DNA of 64,000 bases from Bergeyella porcorum (GCF_042427575.1 NZ_JBHMFD010000001.1:124001-188000); one strand, 5' to 3'. Positions 35,078 to 43,658 are shown, numbered from the stretch's first letter. Notes: generated by a model not told the origin, from the letters alone. Numbers and translations: made by a program.

Positions 35078-35099
35078 AATTATGAAAAAAATCATAATT
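35078..35099. promoter_or_regulatory. inverted repeat upstream of the lysine catabolic pair
   Basis: AATTATGA and TCATAATT form a perfect 8-bp inverted repeat with a 6-bp A spacer, 22 nt before the ALDH start. On the minus strand it includes TAATTTTA, a near -7 box. It could be a repressor site or only an AT-rich coincidence. Confidence 0.35.
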
Positions 35100-35547
35100 G
35101 AACAAATGAGTTACGAAACAGTATTTAAAAAACTAATTATCAAAATATTACATTAAAAACCTCTCTATTTTAGCCTAAAATAAAATCCTTGTAATTCTGA
35201 AAAAATATGGAGCTACTAAGATATTTCCTGATGAAAGTATATGAATTTTATCATTTTTTATCACTACTGACCGATAAAAATATATCACGTCCATTTTATA
35301 ATAGACTATGAAAAGTTAAACTTTGAAGCCCCATCATCAGTACCCCTATAAATGTACCTCCTAAAAATGAATGCCTCCTTAAATAAACGCACAAAATTTA
35401 CAATCCGTTAATAACTAGTAATTTATATTTTCGCCATTCCCTATTAAAGTAATTGAAGGTAAACTTTAACACATTGATAATTAGTATACTATTTAGTAAA
35501 TGTATTCAAAACATAATTTCGTGCATTTAAGCTATATTCTATTTTAT
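35100..35547. other. long AT-rich gap between divergent genes
   Basis: About 450 bp hold no supported gene. A TTTTTATC/GATAAAAA inverted repeat lies at 35255-35280 with a 10-nt loop. No repeat family seen elsewhere in the window is present. Divergent promoters are expected at both ends. Confidence 0.5.
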
Positions 35548-35555
35548 TACCTTTG
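35548..35555 (+). promoter_or_regulatory. -7 promoter box of the MATE exporter
   Basis: TACCTTTG, an exact TAnnTTTG match 20 nt before the ATG. Confidence 0.6.
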
Positions 35556-35575
35556 TAAATTGATTTTTTTCGATT

Positions 35576-36925
35576 ATGATTTTCATTAATAAAAACTATA
35601 CAAAAGAAACCCTAAAACTGGCTCTTCCTGTAATGCTCACGCAATTGGGACAAGTTTCTGTAAACCTTTTTGATAATATCATTGTAGGAAATCTTTTAGG
35701 GTCTAATGCCTTAGCTGCAGTTTCTCTGGGCAATGCACTATTTTTCTCTATGTTCATTTTCGGATTGGGAATTTCCTTTGCCATACCGCCTTTGGTTTCC
35801 GAAGCTCATTCTCAGAATGACCATAGCAGAATCAACTCCGTATTTCGCCACGGTTTTGTACTGAATATCGCTGTTGGTTTTGTCCTAATGGTGCTTTTGC
35901 TGCTATTTCGTCCACTTCTTTACCATCTAGACCAGCCCAAAGAAATTATTCCAGATACTACCACTTTTCTTACTGTAATGGCATTCAGCATTATTCCATT
36001 TATGATGTTTCAGACAATGCGAGAAGTTTCAGAAGGTCTCGGCTTTACCATTGGAGTTACCAAGGCAACTATCATTGCCAATGTCATCAATGTTGCTCTT
36101 AATTATGTTTTTATCAAAGGGATGTTTGGTTTTCCTGCAATGGGTGTTAAAGGCTCAGCATTGGCTACTTTGGTTGCAAGGGTATTTATGGTGGTATTTC
36201 TATTTTTTGTAATGCTAAACCATAATACCACAAGACGCTACATTAAGGATTTTTCTTTAAAAATCTCTCTCTTCACGCAATCGATGTTTTCTAAAATGTT
36301 AAAATTGGGACTTCCTACAGCTTTGCAAATGTTTTTTGAAGTGACGGCTTTTGCAGGAGCTGCGTTCATCTGTGGTTTGGTTTCGGCTAAGGATATAGCC
36401 TCTCATCAGATTGCCCTGAGTATGGCTTCGTTTACCTTCAATCTGTGTGTAGGTTTTAGCGTAGCTTCTACGGTAATGGTGGGAAGAAAATTTGGAGAAA
36501 GAAATTTTTTAGAACTAAGAGCTATTGGCATCAATAATCTGAAACTGACTTTCATTTTTATGGCAATTTGCGGCTTGGTCTTCATCATCGGGAGAGATAT
36601 TTTACCCACTTATTTTACCAAAAAGGAAGATATAGAAGTTATCCAATTGGCATCAAAACTTCTGATTATTGCGGCATTGTTCCAACTTTCGGATGGTATA
36701 CAGGTGACCACTTTGGGAATTTTGAGGGGCATCCAAGATGTAAAAATACCAAGCTACATCACATTTATTTCCTATTGGGTGATTACCATCCCACTGGGCT
36801 ATTTCCTCTGTGTAACGCTTAATATGGGAGCTTTTGGAATGTGGATTGCCTTAGGTCTAGGGCTTACTATTTCTGCTATTTTATTGGTTTATAGATTTCT
36901 AAAGCTATCTAATAAAAAACTTTGA
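35576..36925 (+). CDS. MATE-family multidrug/Na+ antiporter
   Basis: A 449-residue inner-membrane protein with 12 predicted helices in two homologous halves (LALPVMLTQLGQVSVNLFDNIIVGNLLG at the start of half one; KLGLPTALQMFFEVTAFAGAAFICG at the start of half two; shown for position). The family-typical asparagine and aspartate in helix 1 (N31, D32) are present. It resembles NorM-type exporters, which expel cations and drugs using Na+ or H+. The gene stands alone with its own promoter and is followed by a repeat element and a hairpin. Confidence 0.92.
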   Translation: MIFINKNYTKETLKLALPVMLTQLGQVSVNLFDNIIVGNLLGSNALAAVSLGNALFFSMFIFGLGISFAIPPLVSEAHSQNDHSRINSVFRHGFVLNIAVGFVLMVLLLLFRPLLYHLDQPKEIIPDTTTFLTVMAFSIIPFMMFQTMREVSEGLGFTIGVTKATIIANVINVALNYVFIKGMFGFPAMGVKGSALATLVARVFMVVFLFFVMLNHNTTRRYIKDFSLKISLFTQSMFSKMLKLGLPTALQMFFEVTAFAGAAFICGLVSAKDIASHQIALSMASFTFNLCVGFSVASTVMVGRKFGERNFLELRAIGINNLKLTFIFMAICGLVFIIGRDILPTYFTKKEDIEVIQLASKLLIIAALFQLSDGIQVTTLGILRGIQDVKIPSYITFISYWVITIPLGYFLCVTLNMGAFGMWIALGLGLTISAILLVYRFLKLSNKKL

Positions 36926-36979
36926 TTACGCATTAGGTTTTAAGCACACTATTTTCCGCTTAGAATGTGTGCTATCATA

Positions 36980-37054
36980 GCAAGATTTTTTAATTAGGCT
37001 AAAGCCTTTTGGAAAAACTATCTTAAAAGTCGCGGTAAAACCCTACCCTATTGA
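36980..37054 (+). repeat. 75-bp dispersed two-palindrome element, copy R1
   Basis: It contains GGCTAAAGCCTTTTGG followed, after a spacer, by GTCGCGGTAAAACCCTACCC and TATTGA. It aligns over its whole length, at about 80 percent by eye, with the reverse complement of 50021-50096, and more loosely with 44765-44820. The second palindrome is eroded in this copy. Confidence 0.85.
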
Positions 37055-37127
37055 AAATTGAAAGGATAGATTATTTATGTTAAAAAGCTAGGAATCTAAA
37101 AGGTTAAAATCTTTATTAATATCATCA

Positions 37128-37163
37128 AAATCCCTCACATATCAAGATATGCGAGGGATTTTC
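37128..37163. terminator. hairpin between convergent MATE and lipoprotein genes
   Basis: A 10-bp stem AAAATCCCTC/GAGGGATTTT with an inner CATAT/ATATG extension and A4/T4 on the flanks. It lies between converging genes and may serve both strands. Confidence 0.7.
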
Positions 37164-37174
37164 AAATTGAGCCA

Positions 37175-37498
37175 TTACCTTCTATTTTTATTCTTTCCTT
37201 TTTTATGCCCATCTTTATTGTGTTTATGGTGTTTTTTCTTTTGTTGTCCAGGGGCATAATCTTTAGCGTCACCTCCATAAACTTTTTTAGCTTGTCCTGG
37301 AGGAAGATGTTTTCTATTGTTAGTTCTTACAATGACGCCATCTCTGTACACATTTCCGTTGCGATCTCTATACACTTCACCACTACGATAGATGGTGCCA
37401 TCTGGAGCCCCATAAACCGTCCCTTGCGAAGAGGTATAGCAAGAACTCAAAGTAAACACTACACCGCCTAAAAATAAAATTTTAATAAAAGCTTTCAT
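37175..37498 (-). CDS. small basic lipoprotein, function unknown
   Basis: A 107-residue lipoprotein with a lipobox LSSC (Cys20). After the anchor come short beta-like repeats rich in Tyr and Gly (TVYGAPDGTIYRSGEVYRDR, then NGNVYRDGVIV), each a variant of G-x-VYRDG. The C-terminal 45 residues are extremely basic (HLPPGQAKKVYGG, KKKHHKHNKDGHKKGK), which could bind nucleic acid, LPS or peptidoglycan. I do not recognise a function; similar small proteins exist in Chryseobacterium relatives. It has no operon partner. Confidence 0.75.
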   Translation of the reverse strand: MKAFIKILFLGGVVFTLSSCYTSSQGTVYGAPDGTIYRSGEVYRDRNGNVYRDGVIVRTNNRKHLPPGQAKKVYGGDAKDYAPGQQKKKHHKHNKDGHKKGKNKNRR

Positions 37499-37574
37499 AT
37501 TTCAAGTATTTAATATTACCAATTAAATATTTTCCAATGACTAAATTTAAAATTTTAAAACCTTTACACAGGGT

Positions 37575-37609
37575 ATAAAAAAAACCGTTTCAGACTACGA
37601 AACGGTTTT
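37575..37609 (-). terminator. terminator of the peptidyl-prolyl isomerase operon
   Basis: Perfect 11-bp stem AAAACCGTTTC/GAAACGGTTTT with a 7-nt loop and T8 on the minus strand, 14 bp after the stop of the isomerase gene. Confidence 0.9.
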
Positions 37610-37622
37610 GATGGTTAAAATA

Positions 37623-38702
37623 TTACTTTACTTTTTCCAATTTTACATCGAAAATCAACCAAGCATTTGGTGGAATTACCCCTCCTGCACCTCTTGCACC
37701 ATAGGCTAAATCTGGCGGAATAAGGAATGTAGCTTCGTCACCTTCATTGAGCAATAAAATTCCCTCATCCCATCCTTTGATAACCATTCCGTTACCTACA
37801 GGAAATTCAATAGGCTCTCCCCTTTTGAAAGAATTGTCAAACTCCATTCCGTTGGTCAATTTTCCAGCGTAGTGCACAGCTACCACATTACCTTTCTCCG
37901 CTTTTTTTCCTTCTCCTTTTTTAGTGATTTTGTACATTAAACCAGACGCTGTAGTTTCCATACCAGCCTTTAGTTCTTCTAATTTTTTTCTAGCTTCTTC
38001 CTCTTGCTTGGCTACAAACGCTTTGTTTTTCTCCTGTATTTTTCCTTTTCCTTCTTCAAATACCTTGGCGGCATCATAATTTTTGTAAGCATCTCCTTTC
38101 CCGAATACAGATACTTTTTCTAATACCACATCTACTTTCGGCTTATCCTGAGCTCCTTTTTCTACCTTTGCGATTTCATCAATCACGGTTTCCCCACTTA
38201 CCACTTTTCCGAAGATGGTGTGCTTTCCATCAAGCCAAGGCGTTGCCACTTGAGTGATGAAAAACTGAGAACCATTGGTATTGGGTCCAGAGTTTGCCAT
38301 AGATAAGAAGCCTTTTCCTGTGTGTTTTAGGTCATTTTTTTCATCTTCAAACTTATACCCTGGGTCGCCCATTCCCGTTCCCTTTGGGTCACCACCTTGA
38401 ATCATAAAGTTTTCAATCACTCTGTGAAAGATGGTTCCATCATAGTAAGGCTCTCCTTTTTTCTTTGATGTGTTTTCAATTTTACCCTCTGCCAAGCCTA
38501 CGAAGTTGGCCACGGTTACAGGTGATTTTTCATCTTCAAACTTTACCAGCATATCTCCTTTGGAGGTTTGCAAGTTGGCATAGAGCCCATCACTTAGGCT
38601 TTCGTACAATTGTTTTTCTACATTCATTTTCTTATATATTGGTGTACAACTTATTAGCGATACAGACGCTAATGCTAAAATTAATTTTGATTTTGTTATC
38701 AT
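37623..38702 (-). CDS. lipoprotein with fused cyclophilin and FKBP domains
   Basis: A 359-residue exported lipoprotein (lipobox LISC, Cys19) with two different prolyl isomerase folds. A cyclophilin lies at about residues 40-200 (IFHRVIENFMIQGGDP, GPNTNGSQFFIT, GKHTIFGKV). A helical Lys/Glu linker follows at about 205-250, then an FKBP at about 255-359 (VHYAGKLTNGMEFDNS, GWDEGILLLNEGD, IPPDLAYGARGAGGVIPPN). Both active sites look complete. It should assist protein folding in the periplasm or at a membrane surface. The GldI-like gene is 4 bp upstream, so the two are one operon of exported isomerases. Confidence 0.93.
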   Translation of the reverse strand: MITKSKLILALASVSLISCTPIYKKMNVEKQLYESLSDGLYANLQTSKGDMLVKFEDEKSPVTVANFVGLAEGKIENTSKKKGEPYYDGTIFHRVIENFMIQGGDPKGTGMGDPGYKFEDEKNDLKHTGKGFLSMANSGPNTNGSQFFITQVATPWLDGKHTIFGKVVSGETVIDEIAKVEKGAQDKPKVDVVLEKVSVFGKGDAYKNYDAAKVFEEGKGKIQEKNKAFVAKQEEEARKKLEELKAGMETTASGLMYKITKKGEGKKAEKGNVVAVHYAGKLTNGMEFDNSFKRGEPIEFPVGNGMVIKGWDEGILLLNEGDEATFLIPPDLAYGARGAGGVIPPNAWLIFDVKLEKVK

Positions 38703-38706
38703 TCTC

Positions 38707-39219
38707 TCAGTTTAATATTTTTAGTTTAATGATTAGAGGCATATCATTAGAAATTTTATCTCCATCACCATAAGTTCCAAAGCCCAAAACAGATGGCACC
38801 AAAAGGGTAGCTTCTTCCCCTTGTTCTAAATAACGTACGGCATCTTCCACCGCCCTTAGCTCCTCAAATTTTCCCAAGAAAACAGATTGTTTTTCTACTG
38901 GTTTTTCATACATCTTTGTACCATCAAAATCGTAAACATCATATTGATAAGAAACGATTTCTCCATCTTGTTTCTTGGCTCTCTGAGAAAGAAGGGCTAC
39001 ATTTGTCCAATAATTAAGCCCCATAGGATAAAAACTTTGTTTTTGGTTCTGTATCCAATCTTGTATCTGCTTTATTTCCATTTCATTCAGTAATTTTGAA
39101 CGATTTTTAGAAATATTCAAATCTTCCTTAGATAGAATTCCTCCTACAGGAGGATGGGGCGTCTGCTTTATACAAGAGACCACCGCAGATAGCAAAACGA
39201 AAACCAATACCTTTTTCAT
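38707..39219 (-). CDS. gldI: GldI-like FKBP-type peptidyl-prolyl isomerase lipoprotein
   Basis: A 170-residue lipoprotein (lipobox VVSC, Cys16). The FKBP domain occupies the C-terminal 110 residues: GEIVSYQYDVYDFDGTKMYE, KFEELRAVEDAVRYLEQGEEATLLVPSVLGFGTYGDG (given for position) and a final PLIIKLKIL strand. Length and the HPPVGG proline stretch after the anchor match GldI, which flavobacteria need for gliding and T9SS assembly. The tyrosine and aspartate pattern of the active site is only partly kept. It is first in an operon with the two-domain isomerase. No other gld gene is in the window. Confidence 0.8.
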   Translation of the reverse strand: MKKVLVFVLLSAVVSCIKQTPHPPVGGILSKEDLNISKNRSKLLNEMEIKQIQDWIQNQKQSFYPMGLNYWTNVALLSQRAKKQDGEIVSYQYDVYDFDGTKMYEKPVEKQSVFLGKFEELRAVEDAVRYLEQGEEATLLVPSVLGFGTYGDGDKISNDMPLIIKLKILN

Positions 39220-39265
39220 AAATTACAAACGCGAAAATACAATTTTTTCATTATAATTCACAAAA

Positions 39266-39312
39266 GAAAAAAGCACAATCTTTTCCTAAGGAGGGAAAGA
39301 TTGTACTTTTTA
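39266..39312 (-). terminator. terminator of ilvE
   Basis: A long stem pairing AGCACAATCTTTTCC with GGGAAAGATTGTACTT, followed on the minus strand by CTTTTTTCTTTTG. It lies about 20 bp past the ilvE stop. Confidence 0.85.
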
Positions 39313-39331
39313 TAGATGGTTTAATCCTAAT

Positions 39332-40405
39332 TTATAAAGTTTCTGCGAAGCCTTCCTCTACTTTCACTCTCCATCCAAATGGGTCTTCTGCTACATTGGT
39401 TTGGATATCCACCAAATCTTTTTTCAGCAACATTGCATAGCTTTCTCCTTCTGGCAGTTTTGGTAACTCATACTTTTCACCTTTGTATCCTAAAGCTTCA
39501 AAAACACTGGTTACTACTGCGGTTCCTACTCCCCACACTTCCTTAAGCTCTCCTTTTGCGTGAGCGTCCAATACATCTTTCACTTTAACATCACCTTCTA
39601 CCACTTCTATACCTCTGCGTTTAGCCAATTGGATAAAGCTGTCTCTGGTAACACCGTCTAATATTTTATCTGATGTTTTAGGCGTGTATATGGTATTATT
39701 AATTCTCACAAAGACATTCATTGTTCCACTTTCTTCAAAATACTCGTGGGTAGCATCATCTGTCCAAATCACCTGCTCGTAGCCTTCTTTGATTGCCAAT
39801 TGCGTAGGATAAAATGCTCCTGCATAGTTTCCTGCTGCTTTCGCTGCTCCTACTCCACCACTTGCTGCTCTAGAATAATAATCTGAAATTTTTACAGAAA
39901 CTGGTTTGGTATAATAACTCTTCACAGGCGTTGCTACAATAGCAAACATATATTTATTGGAAATTCTTGCTTTTAGAGCTTCTTCTGTAGCAAAAATCAG
40001 CGGACGAATGTAAAGTGATGTGCCTTCTGCACTAGGTATCCACGCTCTATCCACATCCATCAGAGCTTTTAGCCCGTTCATAAAGACTTCCTCTGGTACC
40101 TCTGGCATTGCCAAACGCACCGCAGACTTGTTGATACGCTTGAAATTTTTCTCTGGTCTGAACAAAAATACATCCCCCTCCTTATCTTTATATGCCTTCA
40201 TCCCTTCAAAACACGCCTGTCCGTAGTTGAAAGTCATATTAGCTGGGGTAAAACTAAGAGGCCCATAAGGCATTACTTTAGGCTCGTTCCATTGCCCGTT
40301 TTCATATTCACAGATTACCATATGGTCTATAAAGTGATCCCCGAAGTCAAAATTTTCCGGATCAAAGTTTCCAATTCTTGGATTTGAAGATTTTTCTATT
40401 ATCAT
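39332..40405 (-). CDS. ilvE: branched-chain amino acid aminotransferase
   Basis: A 357-residue class IV PLP aminotransferase acting on Val, Leu and Ile and their 2-keto acids. Segments typical of the eukaryote-like BCAT subtype are visible: FNYGQACFEGMKAYKDKEG, FRPEKNFKRINKSAVRLAMP, SLYIRPLIFATE, GGVGAAKAAGNYAG (which carries the PLP lysine region) and the ESGTMNVF and GVTRDSFIQLAK loops. Length is normal. It is divergent from mnmD with an 86-bp AT-rich gap and has its own terminator. Confidence 0.94.
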   Translation of the reverse strand: MIIEKSSNPRIGNFDPENFDFGDHFIDHMVICEYENGQWNEPKVMPYGPLSFTPANMTFNYGQACFEGMKAYKDKEGDVFLFRPEKNFKRINKSAVRLAMPEVPEEVFMNGLKALMDVDRAWIPSAEGTSLYIRPLIFATEEALKARISNKYMFAIVATPVKSYYTKPVSVKISDYYSRAASGGVGAAKAAGNYAGAFYPTQLAIKEGYEQVIWTDDATHEYFEESGTMNVFVRINNTIYTPKTSDKILDGVTRDSFIQLAKRRGIEVVEGDVKVKDVLDAHAKGELKEVWGVGTAVVTSVFEALGYKGEKYELPKLPEGESYAMLLKKDLVDIQTNVAEDPFGWRVKVEEGFAETL

Positions 40406-40470
40406 TTTTTTAGCAAAAATTTATAGGTTTAATTGTATATTTTTAATTTTCTAAATTTATAAATTTAATT

Positions 40471-40478
40471 TAATTTTG
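40471..40478 (+). promoter_or_regulatory. -7 promoter box of mnmD
   Basis: TAATTTTG, an exact TAnnTTTG match, 13 nt before the ATG. Confidence 0.55.
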
Positions 40479-40491
40479 GCAAATAAATATT

Positions 40492-41166
40492 ATGAAAAGA
40501 GAGATAAAAATCACTAACGACGGCAGTAAAACTTTATTTATCAATGAGTTAAATGAAGGGTATCATTCTCATCACGGGGCATTACAGGAGGCTAAACACG
40601 TATTTATAAAAAACGGATTAAATCGCATAGAAAAAAAGGAAATTAATATTTTAGAATTAGGTTTAGGAACAGGTCTTAATGTTTTGGTGACAATTGATGA
40701 ATTTTTAAAAACAAAAAAAAATACCATCATCCATTATTTTGGACTGGAAAAATATCCCGTTTTACCCTCCGAAATCGAAGAATTAGACTACGCATCACTC
40801 TTTGATGATGAATTATTGACGGAGATAAACCATAAAATTCACCAGACACCGTGGGGAGAATCCGTGGAAATAATTCCCAATTTTTTCCTCACCAAAATAG
40901 AAACCGATTTTTTCCAACTTTCTGATATTGCCCTTCCTGATATAGATTTGGTTTACTTTGATTGTTTTGGTGCTAGAGTACAGCCAGACCTTTGGGAACA
41001 GCCTCTTTTTGAATTGGTTGCTCATAAAATGAGCTCTGGAGGACTGCTTACCACCTACTCTTCCAAAGGCAGTGTGAGAAGAATTTTACAAGGTCTTCAT
41101 TTTGAAGTGGAAAAATTGCAAGGCCCTCCGGGAAAGCGAGAAATGCTGAATGCTTGGAAACGATAA
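40492..41166 (+). CDS. mnmD: tRNA mnm5s2U34 methyltransferase MnmD
   Basis: A 224-residue SAM-dependent methyltransferase equal to the N-terminal half of E. coli MnmC, without the oxidase half. It performs the last methylation of the wobble uridine in some tRNAs. Signs: YHSHHGALQEAKHVFI, the SAM motif ILELGLGTGLNVLV, IDLVYFDCFGARVQPDLWEQ, and GGLLTTYSSKGSVRRILQGL. Because only the methyltransferase is present, the substrate would be the nm5 form delivered by the MnmE/MnmG ammonium pathway. A NUDIX gene follows after 23 bp and is probably cotranscribed. Confidence 0.92.
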   Translation: MKREIKITNDGSKTLFINELNEGYHSHHGALQEAKHVFIKNGLNRIEKKEINILELGLGTGLNVLVTIDEFLKTKKNTIIHYFGLEKYPVLPSEIEELDYASLFDDELLTEINHKIHQTPWGESVEIIPNFFLTKIETDFFQLSDIALPDIDLVYFDCFGARVQPDLWEQPLFELVAHKMSSGGLLTTYSSKGSVRRILQGLHFEVEKLQGPPGKREMLNAWKR

Positions 41167-41189
41167 TTGGCTAAAAATCAATATTACTT

Positions 41190-41597
41190 ATGAATCCTAA
41201 TATTAATGTAAGAGTATATGGTATCTGCATTCAAAATCAGAGAATTTTGGTTTTGGATGAAATGTATGCTGGGGAACGCCTTATCAAGCTCCCTGGGGGT
41301 GGATTGGAGTTTGGAGAGGGGCTTATAGACTGCCTTCATCGTGAGTTTGAAGAAGAGCTGAATCTTAAAATTGATAATATCCAACACTTTTATACTCAAG
41401 AAGATTTTGTAGCATCGCGTTTCCGTGAAAATGAGCAACTGCTTACCATTTACTATCAGGTAGATATTGTGAATCTACAACAACTGAACATCACAGATCC
41501 TAGCATTAGCCAAATTAAATGGATTTCCATACAAGATGAAAATCCATTCACATTACCTATCGATAAAATTGTATTTGAAAAATTGAAAAATCTTTAA
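41190..41597 (+). CDS. NUDIX hydrolase
   Basis: A 135-residue NUDIX-fold protein. The NUDIX box is complete: GGGLEFGEGLIDCLHREFEEEL (at about residues 34-55), with the metal-binding REFEEE core. The family hydrolyses nucleoside diphosphates linked to another group; the substrate is not evident. An N-terminal INVRVYGICIQNQRILVLDE strand start is typical. It lies 23 bp after mnmD on the same strand. No clear terminator follows; the gap to the convergent DUF4294 gene is 39 bp of AT-rich sequence. Confidence 0.9.
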   Translation: MNPNINVRVYGICIQNQRILVLDEMYAGERLIKLPGGGLEFGEGLIDCLHREFEEELNLKIDNIQHFYTQEDFVASRFRENEQLLTIYYQVDIVNLQQLNITDPSISQIKWISIQDENPFTLPIDKIVFEKLKNL

Positions 41598-41636
41598 ATT
41601 TTGAACATTAAATTTTAAAACTTTGAATTTTAGCTC

Positions 41637-42338
41637 TTACCGCTTCACCTTAAAATCCTGATAACCAGGATAAGGCATTAGATATCCTACATTCCAATTG
41701 CTTTGCAATAAAGATTCCAAAAACTCATCCTCTCTATAAAGACGAGGATTATACTCTCTTTTCAGCTCTATGTCTGCTGCTTTTCCCTTCACATTCCACC
41801 AAAAAGCACTCCAGCCGCCACGCAATTCTCGGATGATTTCATAGACCGTTTTACCCGTTGCTCTGTTCATCAGTTTTGCGAACACTTGCCCCTCGGTGGT
41901 GGTAAGGTCTCTTAGTTGAGCTTCATATTGGTCTGCCAATTCCTCTTGTTTTTGGCGTAGAAATCGGCGTTTTTCTCCATCTTCCATTGAAGAAGTTATC
42001 GTATTCAAATCCCGATACTGTTGCAAAGCGGTTAAAAATAGCGGATAGACTCTATTGAGTTTTTTATTAATAAAGTAATAATAATTTTTGTCCAGCTGAT
42101 TATTAAAAATAGGTTTTTTCTGTAGCACCAGCTCATCCATCACCACTACTGTTTCGCCATTAATTTCATAAATCTTAGCTTTTTGCCTTGCATCATAGTA
42201 ATATAGATTCCCAAACTCATCTTTCTGAAGAGCTTCTTGGGGATACTGATTCAAGGGTTTTGCCAAAACATCTTTCTGCGAATAAGCCTCTAAACTTAAA
42301 AACAAAAAAGAGATGCAGAATATATTATAGAATTTCAT
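41637..42338 (-). CDS. DUF4294 exported protein
   Basis: A 233-residue protein with a signal peptide (residues about 1-20, ending EAYSQ). It matches the Bacteroidota family DUF4294 as I remember it: INGETVVVMDELVLQKKP, YYYFINKKLNRVYPLF, KRRFLRQKQEELADQYEAQLRDLT, GQVFAKLMNRATGKTVYEII and a Trp-rich GGWSAFWWNVKGK segment. Function is unknown, but wide conservation suggests a periplasmic or envelope role. It is divergent from the M42 peptidase gene with a 55-bp gap. Confidence 0.85.
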   Translation of the reverse strand: MKFYNIFCISFLFLSLEAYSQKDVLAKPLNQYPQEALQKDEFGNLYYYDARQKAKIYEINGETVVVMDELVLQKKPIFNNQLDKNYYYFINKKLNRVYPLFLTALQQYRDLNTITSSMEDGEKRRFLRQKQEELADQYEAQLRDLTTTEGQVFAKLMNRATGKTVYEIIRELRGGWSAFWWNVKGKAADIELKREYNPRLYREDEFLESLLQSNWNVGYLMPYPGYQDFKVKR

Positions 42339-42393
42339 TACTTTTACATCGCTATTAAGTGAAACTTTAACCCTACAAAAAACATTCCTTTTA

Positions 42394-43470
42394 ATGAAAT
42401 TTGAACAAAAATCTTTGAAATTTTTAGAAGAGTACCTTAATGTGGCTTCTCCTACAGGCTATGAAAGAGCTGGGCAAGAAATCTGGATGAAGTATCTAAA
42501 ACCCTTTGTAGATAAAATAGAGGTAGACCATTATGGCACTGCGTATGGGGTGATTAATCCCAAAGCTGAGTTTAAAGTGGTAATAGAAGCCCACGCTGAT
42601 GAAATCTCTTGGTATGTCAATTATATTTCTGATGATGGACTCATCTATGTGATTAGAAATGGTGGCTCTGACCAGATGATAGCCCCATCCAAAATCGTGA
42701 ACATCCACGGTGAAAAAGGCATTGTGAAAGGTGTTTTCGGTTGGCCTGCCATCCATACCAGAATTGGAGCTGAGAAGGAAGTTACGCCCAAAATAGAAAA
42801 CATTTTTATAGACTGTGGTGCTAAAACCAAGCAAGAAGTTTTGGATTTGGGCATTGAAGTAGGCTGTATGATTACCTACCCTGATGAATTCTTTGAAATG
42901 AACGACCGCTATTTTGTATGCCGTGCTTTGGATAATAGAATTGGTGGTTTTATGATTGCCGAAGTGGCAAGGCTCATCAAGGAAAATAAAGACAAATTGC
43001 CTTTTGGTTTGTATATCGTTAATTCTGTGCAGGAAGAGGTAGGACTTTATGGAGCAGATATGATTGCCGATACCATTAAGCCGAATATCGCCATCATTAC
43101 AGATGTTACCCACGATACCTCTACCCCAATGATTGACAAGAAAAAAGAAGGCGACCAAAAATGTGGTGATGGTCCTGTGGTGTTTTTTGCACCAAGTGTA
43201 CATCATAACATCCGCGAACTGATTGTAGATACAGCAAAGGAGAAAAATATTCCGTTCCAGAGAGCCGCTTCTAGCAGAGTAACGGGTACGGATACGGATG
43301 TTTTTGCCCACTCCAACGGGGGCGTTCCAAGTGCATTGATTTCATTACCGCTAAGATATATGCACACCACTGTAGAGATGGTGGATAAAGAAGATGTAAA
43401 GAATGTAATCCGACTCATCTACGAAACCCTATTGAAGATAAAACCTACAATGAAATTGAAATACCATTAG
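42394..43470 (+). CDS. M42-family metallopeptidase (glutamyl aminopeptidase/cellulase M-like)
   Basis: A 358-residue cytoplasmic di-metal aminopeptidase. Metal ligands and the catalytic acid are placed as in M42: VIEAHADEISWYV (His), CRALDNRIGG (bridging Asp), NSVQEEVGLYGADM (catalytic Glu-Glu), IITDVTHDT (Asp) and a late His in LPLRYMHTTVEM. TET-type assembly is usual for the family. The specific substrate is unknown. It stands alone; a repeat-rich gap separates it from rpe. Confidence 0.93.
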   Translation: MKFEQKSLKFLEEYLNVASPTGYERAGQEIWMKYLKPFVDKIEVDHYGTAYGVINPKAEFKVVIEAHADEISWYVNYISDDGLIYVIRNGGSDQMIAPSKIVNIHGEKGIVKGVFGWPAIHTRIGAEKEVTPKIENIFIDCGAKTKQEVLDLGIEVGCMITYPDEFFEMNDRYFVCRALDNRIGGFMIAEVARLIKENKDKLPFGLYIVNSVQEEVGLYGADMIADTIKPNIAIITDVTHDTSTPMIDKKKEGDQKCGDGPVVFFAPSVHHNIRELIVDTAKEKNIPFQRAASSRVTGTDTDVFAHSNGGVPSALISLPLRYMHTTVEMVDKEDVKNVIRLIYETLLKIKPTMKLKYH

Positions 43471-43479
43471 ACGAGTTTT

Positions 43480-43640
43480 GAGTTTTGAGTTTTTGGAGAA
43501 AGAAGAAATAATTCTAATTCTCTAACTATCTAGCATCTTAGCTTTCTAACAAATGGCAAACTACTAACCATTTACAATTAACTACCGATTTTAAACTCAA
43601 AACTTAACACTTAACACTCAAAACTTATTACAAAACTCAA
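43480..43640. repeat. short-word repeat patch between M42 peptidase and rpe
   Basis: It is built of words such as GAGTTTTGAGTTTTGAG, ACTCAAAACTTAACACTTAACACTC, ATCTTAGCTTTCTAAC and ACTAACCATTTACAATTAACTACC. The same words occur at 15.75-15.99 kb (opposite strand) and about 19.8 kb. It is not coding. Confidence 0.75.
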
Positions 43641-43658
43641 TAATTAAAATAAAAAAAA

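Noticed and set aside
42496..43311. 271-residue open frame on the minus strand
   Set aside because: It lies wholly antisense to the M42 peptidase gene, whose catalytic motifs are intact; the antisense product is rich in His, Phe and Ile and has no recognisable motif.
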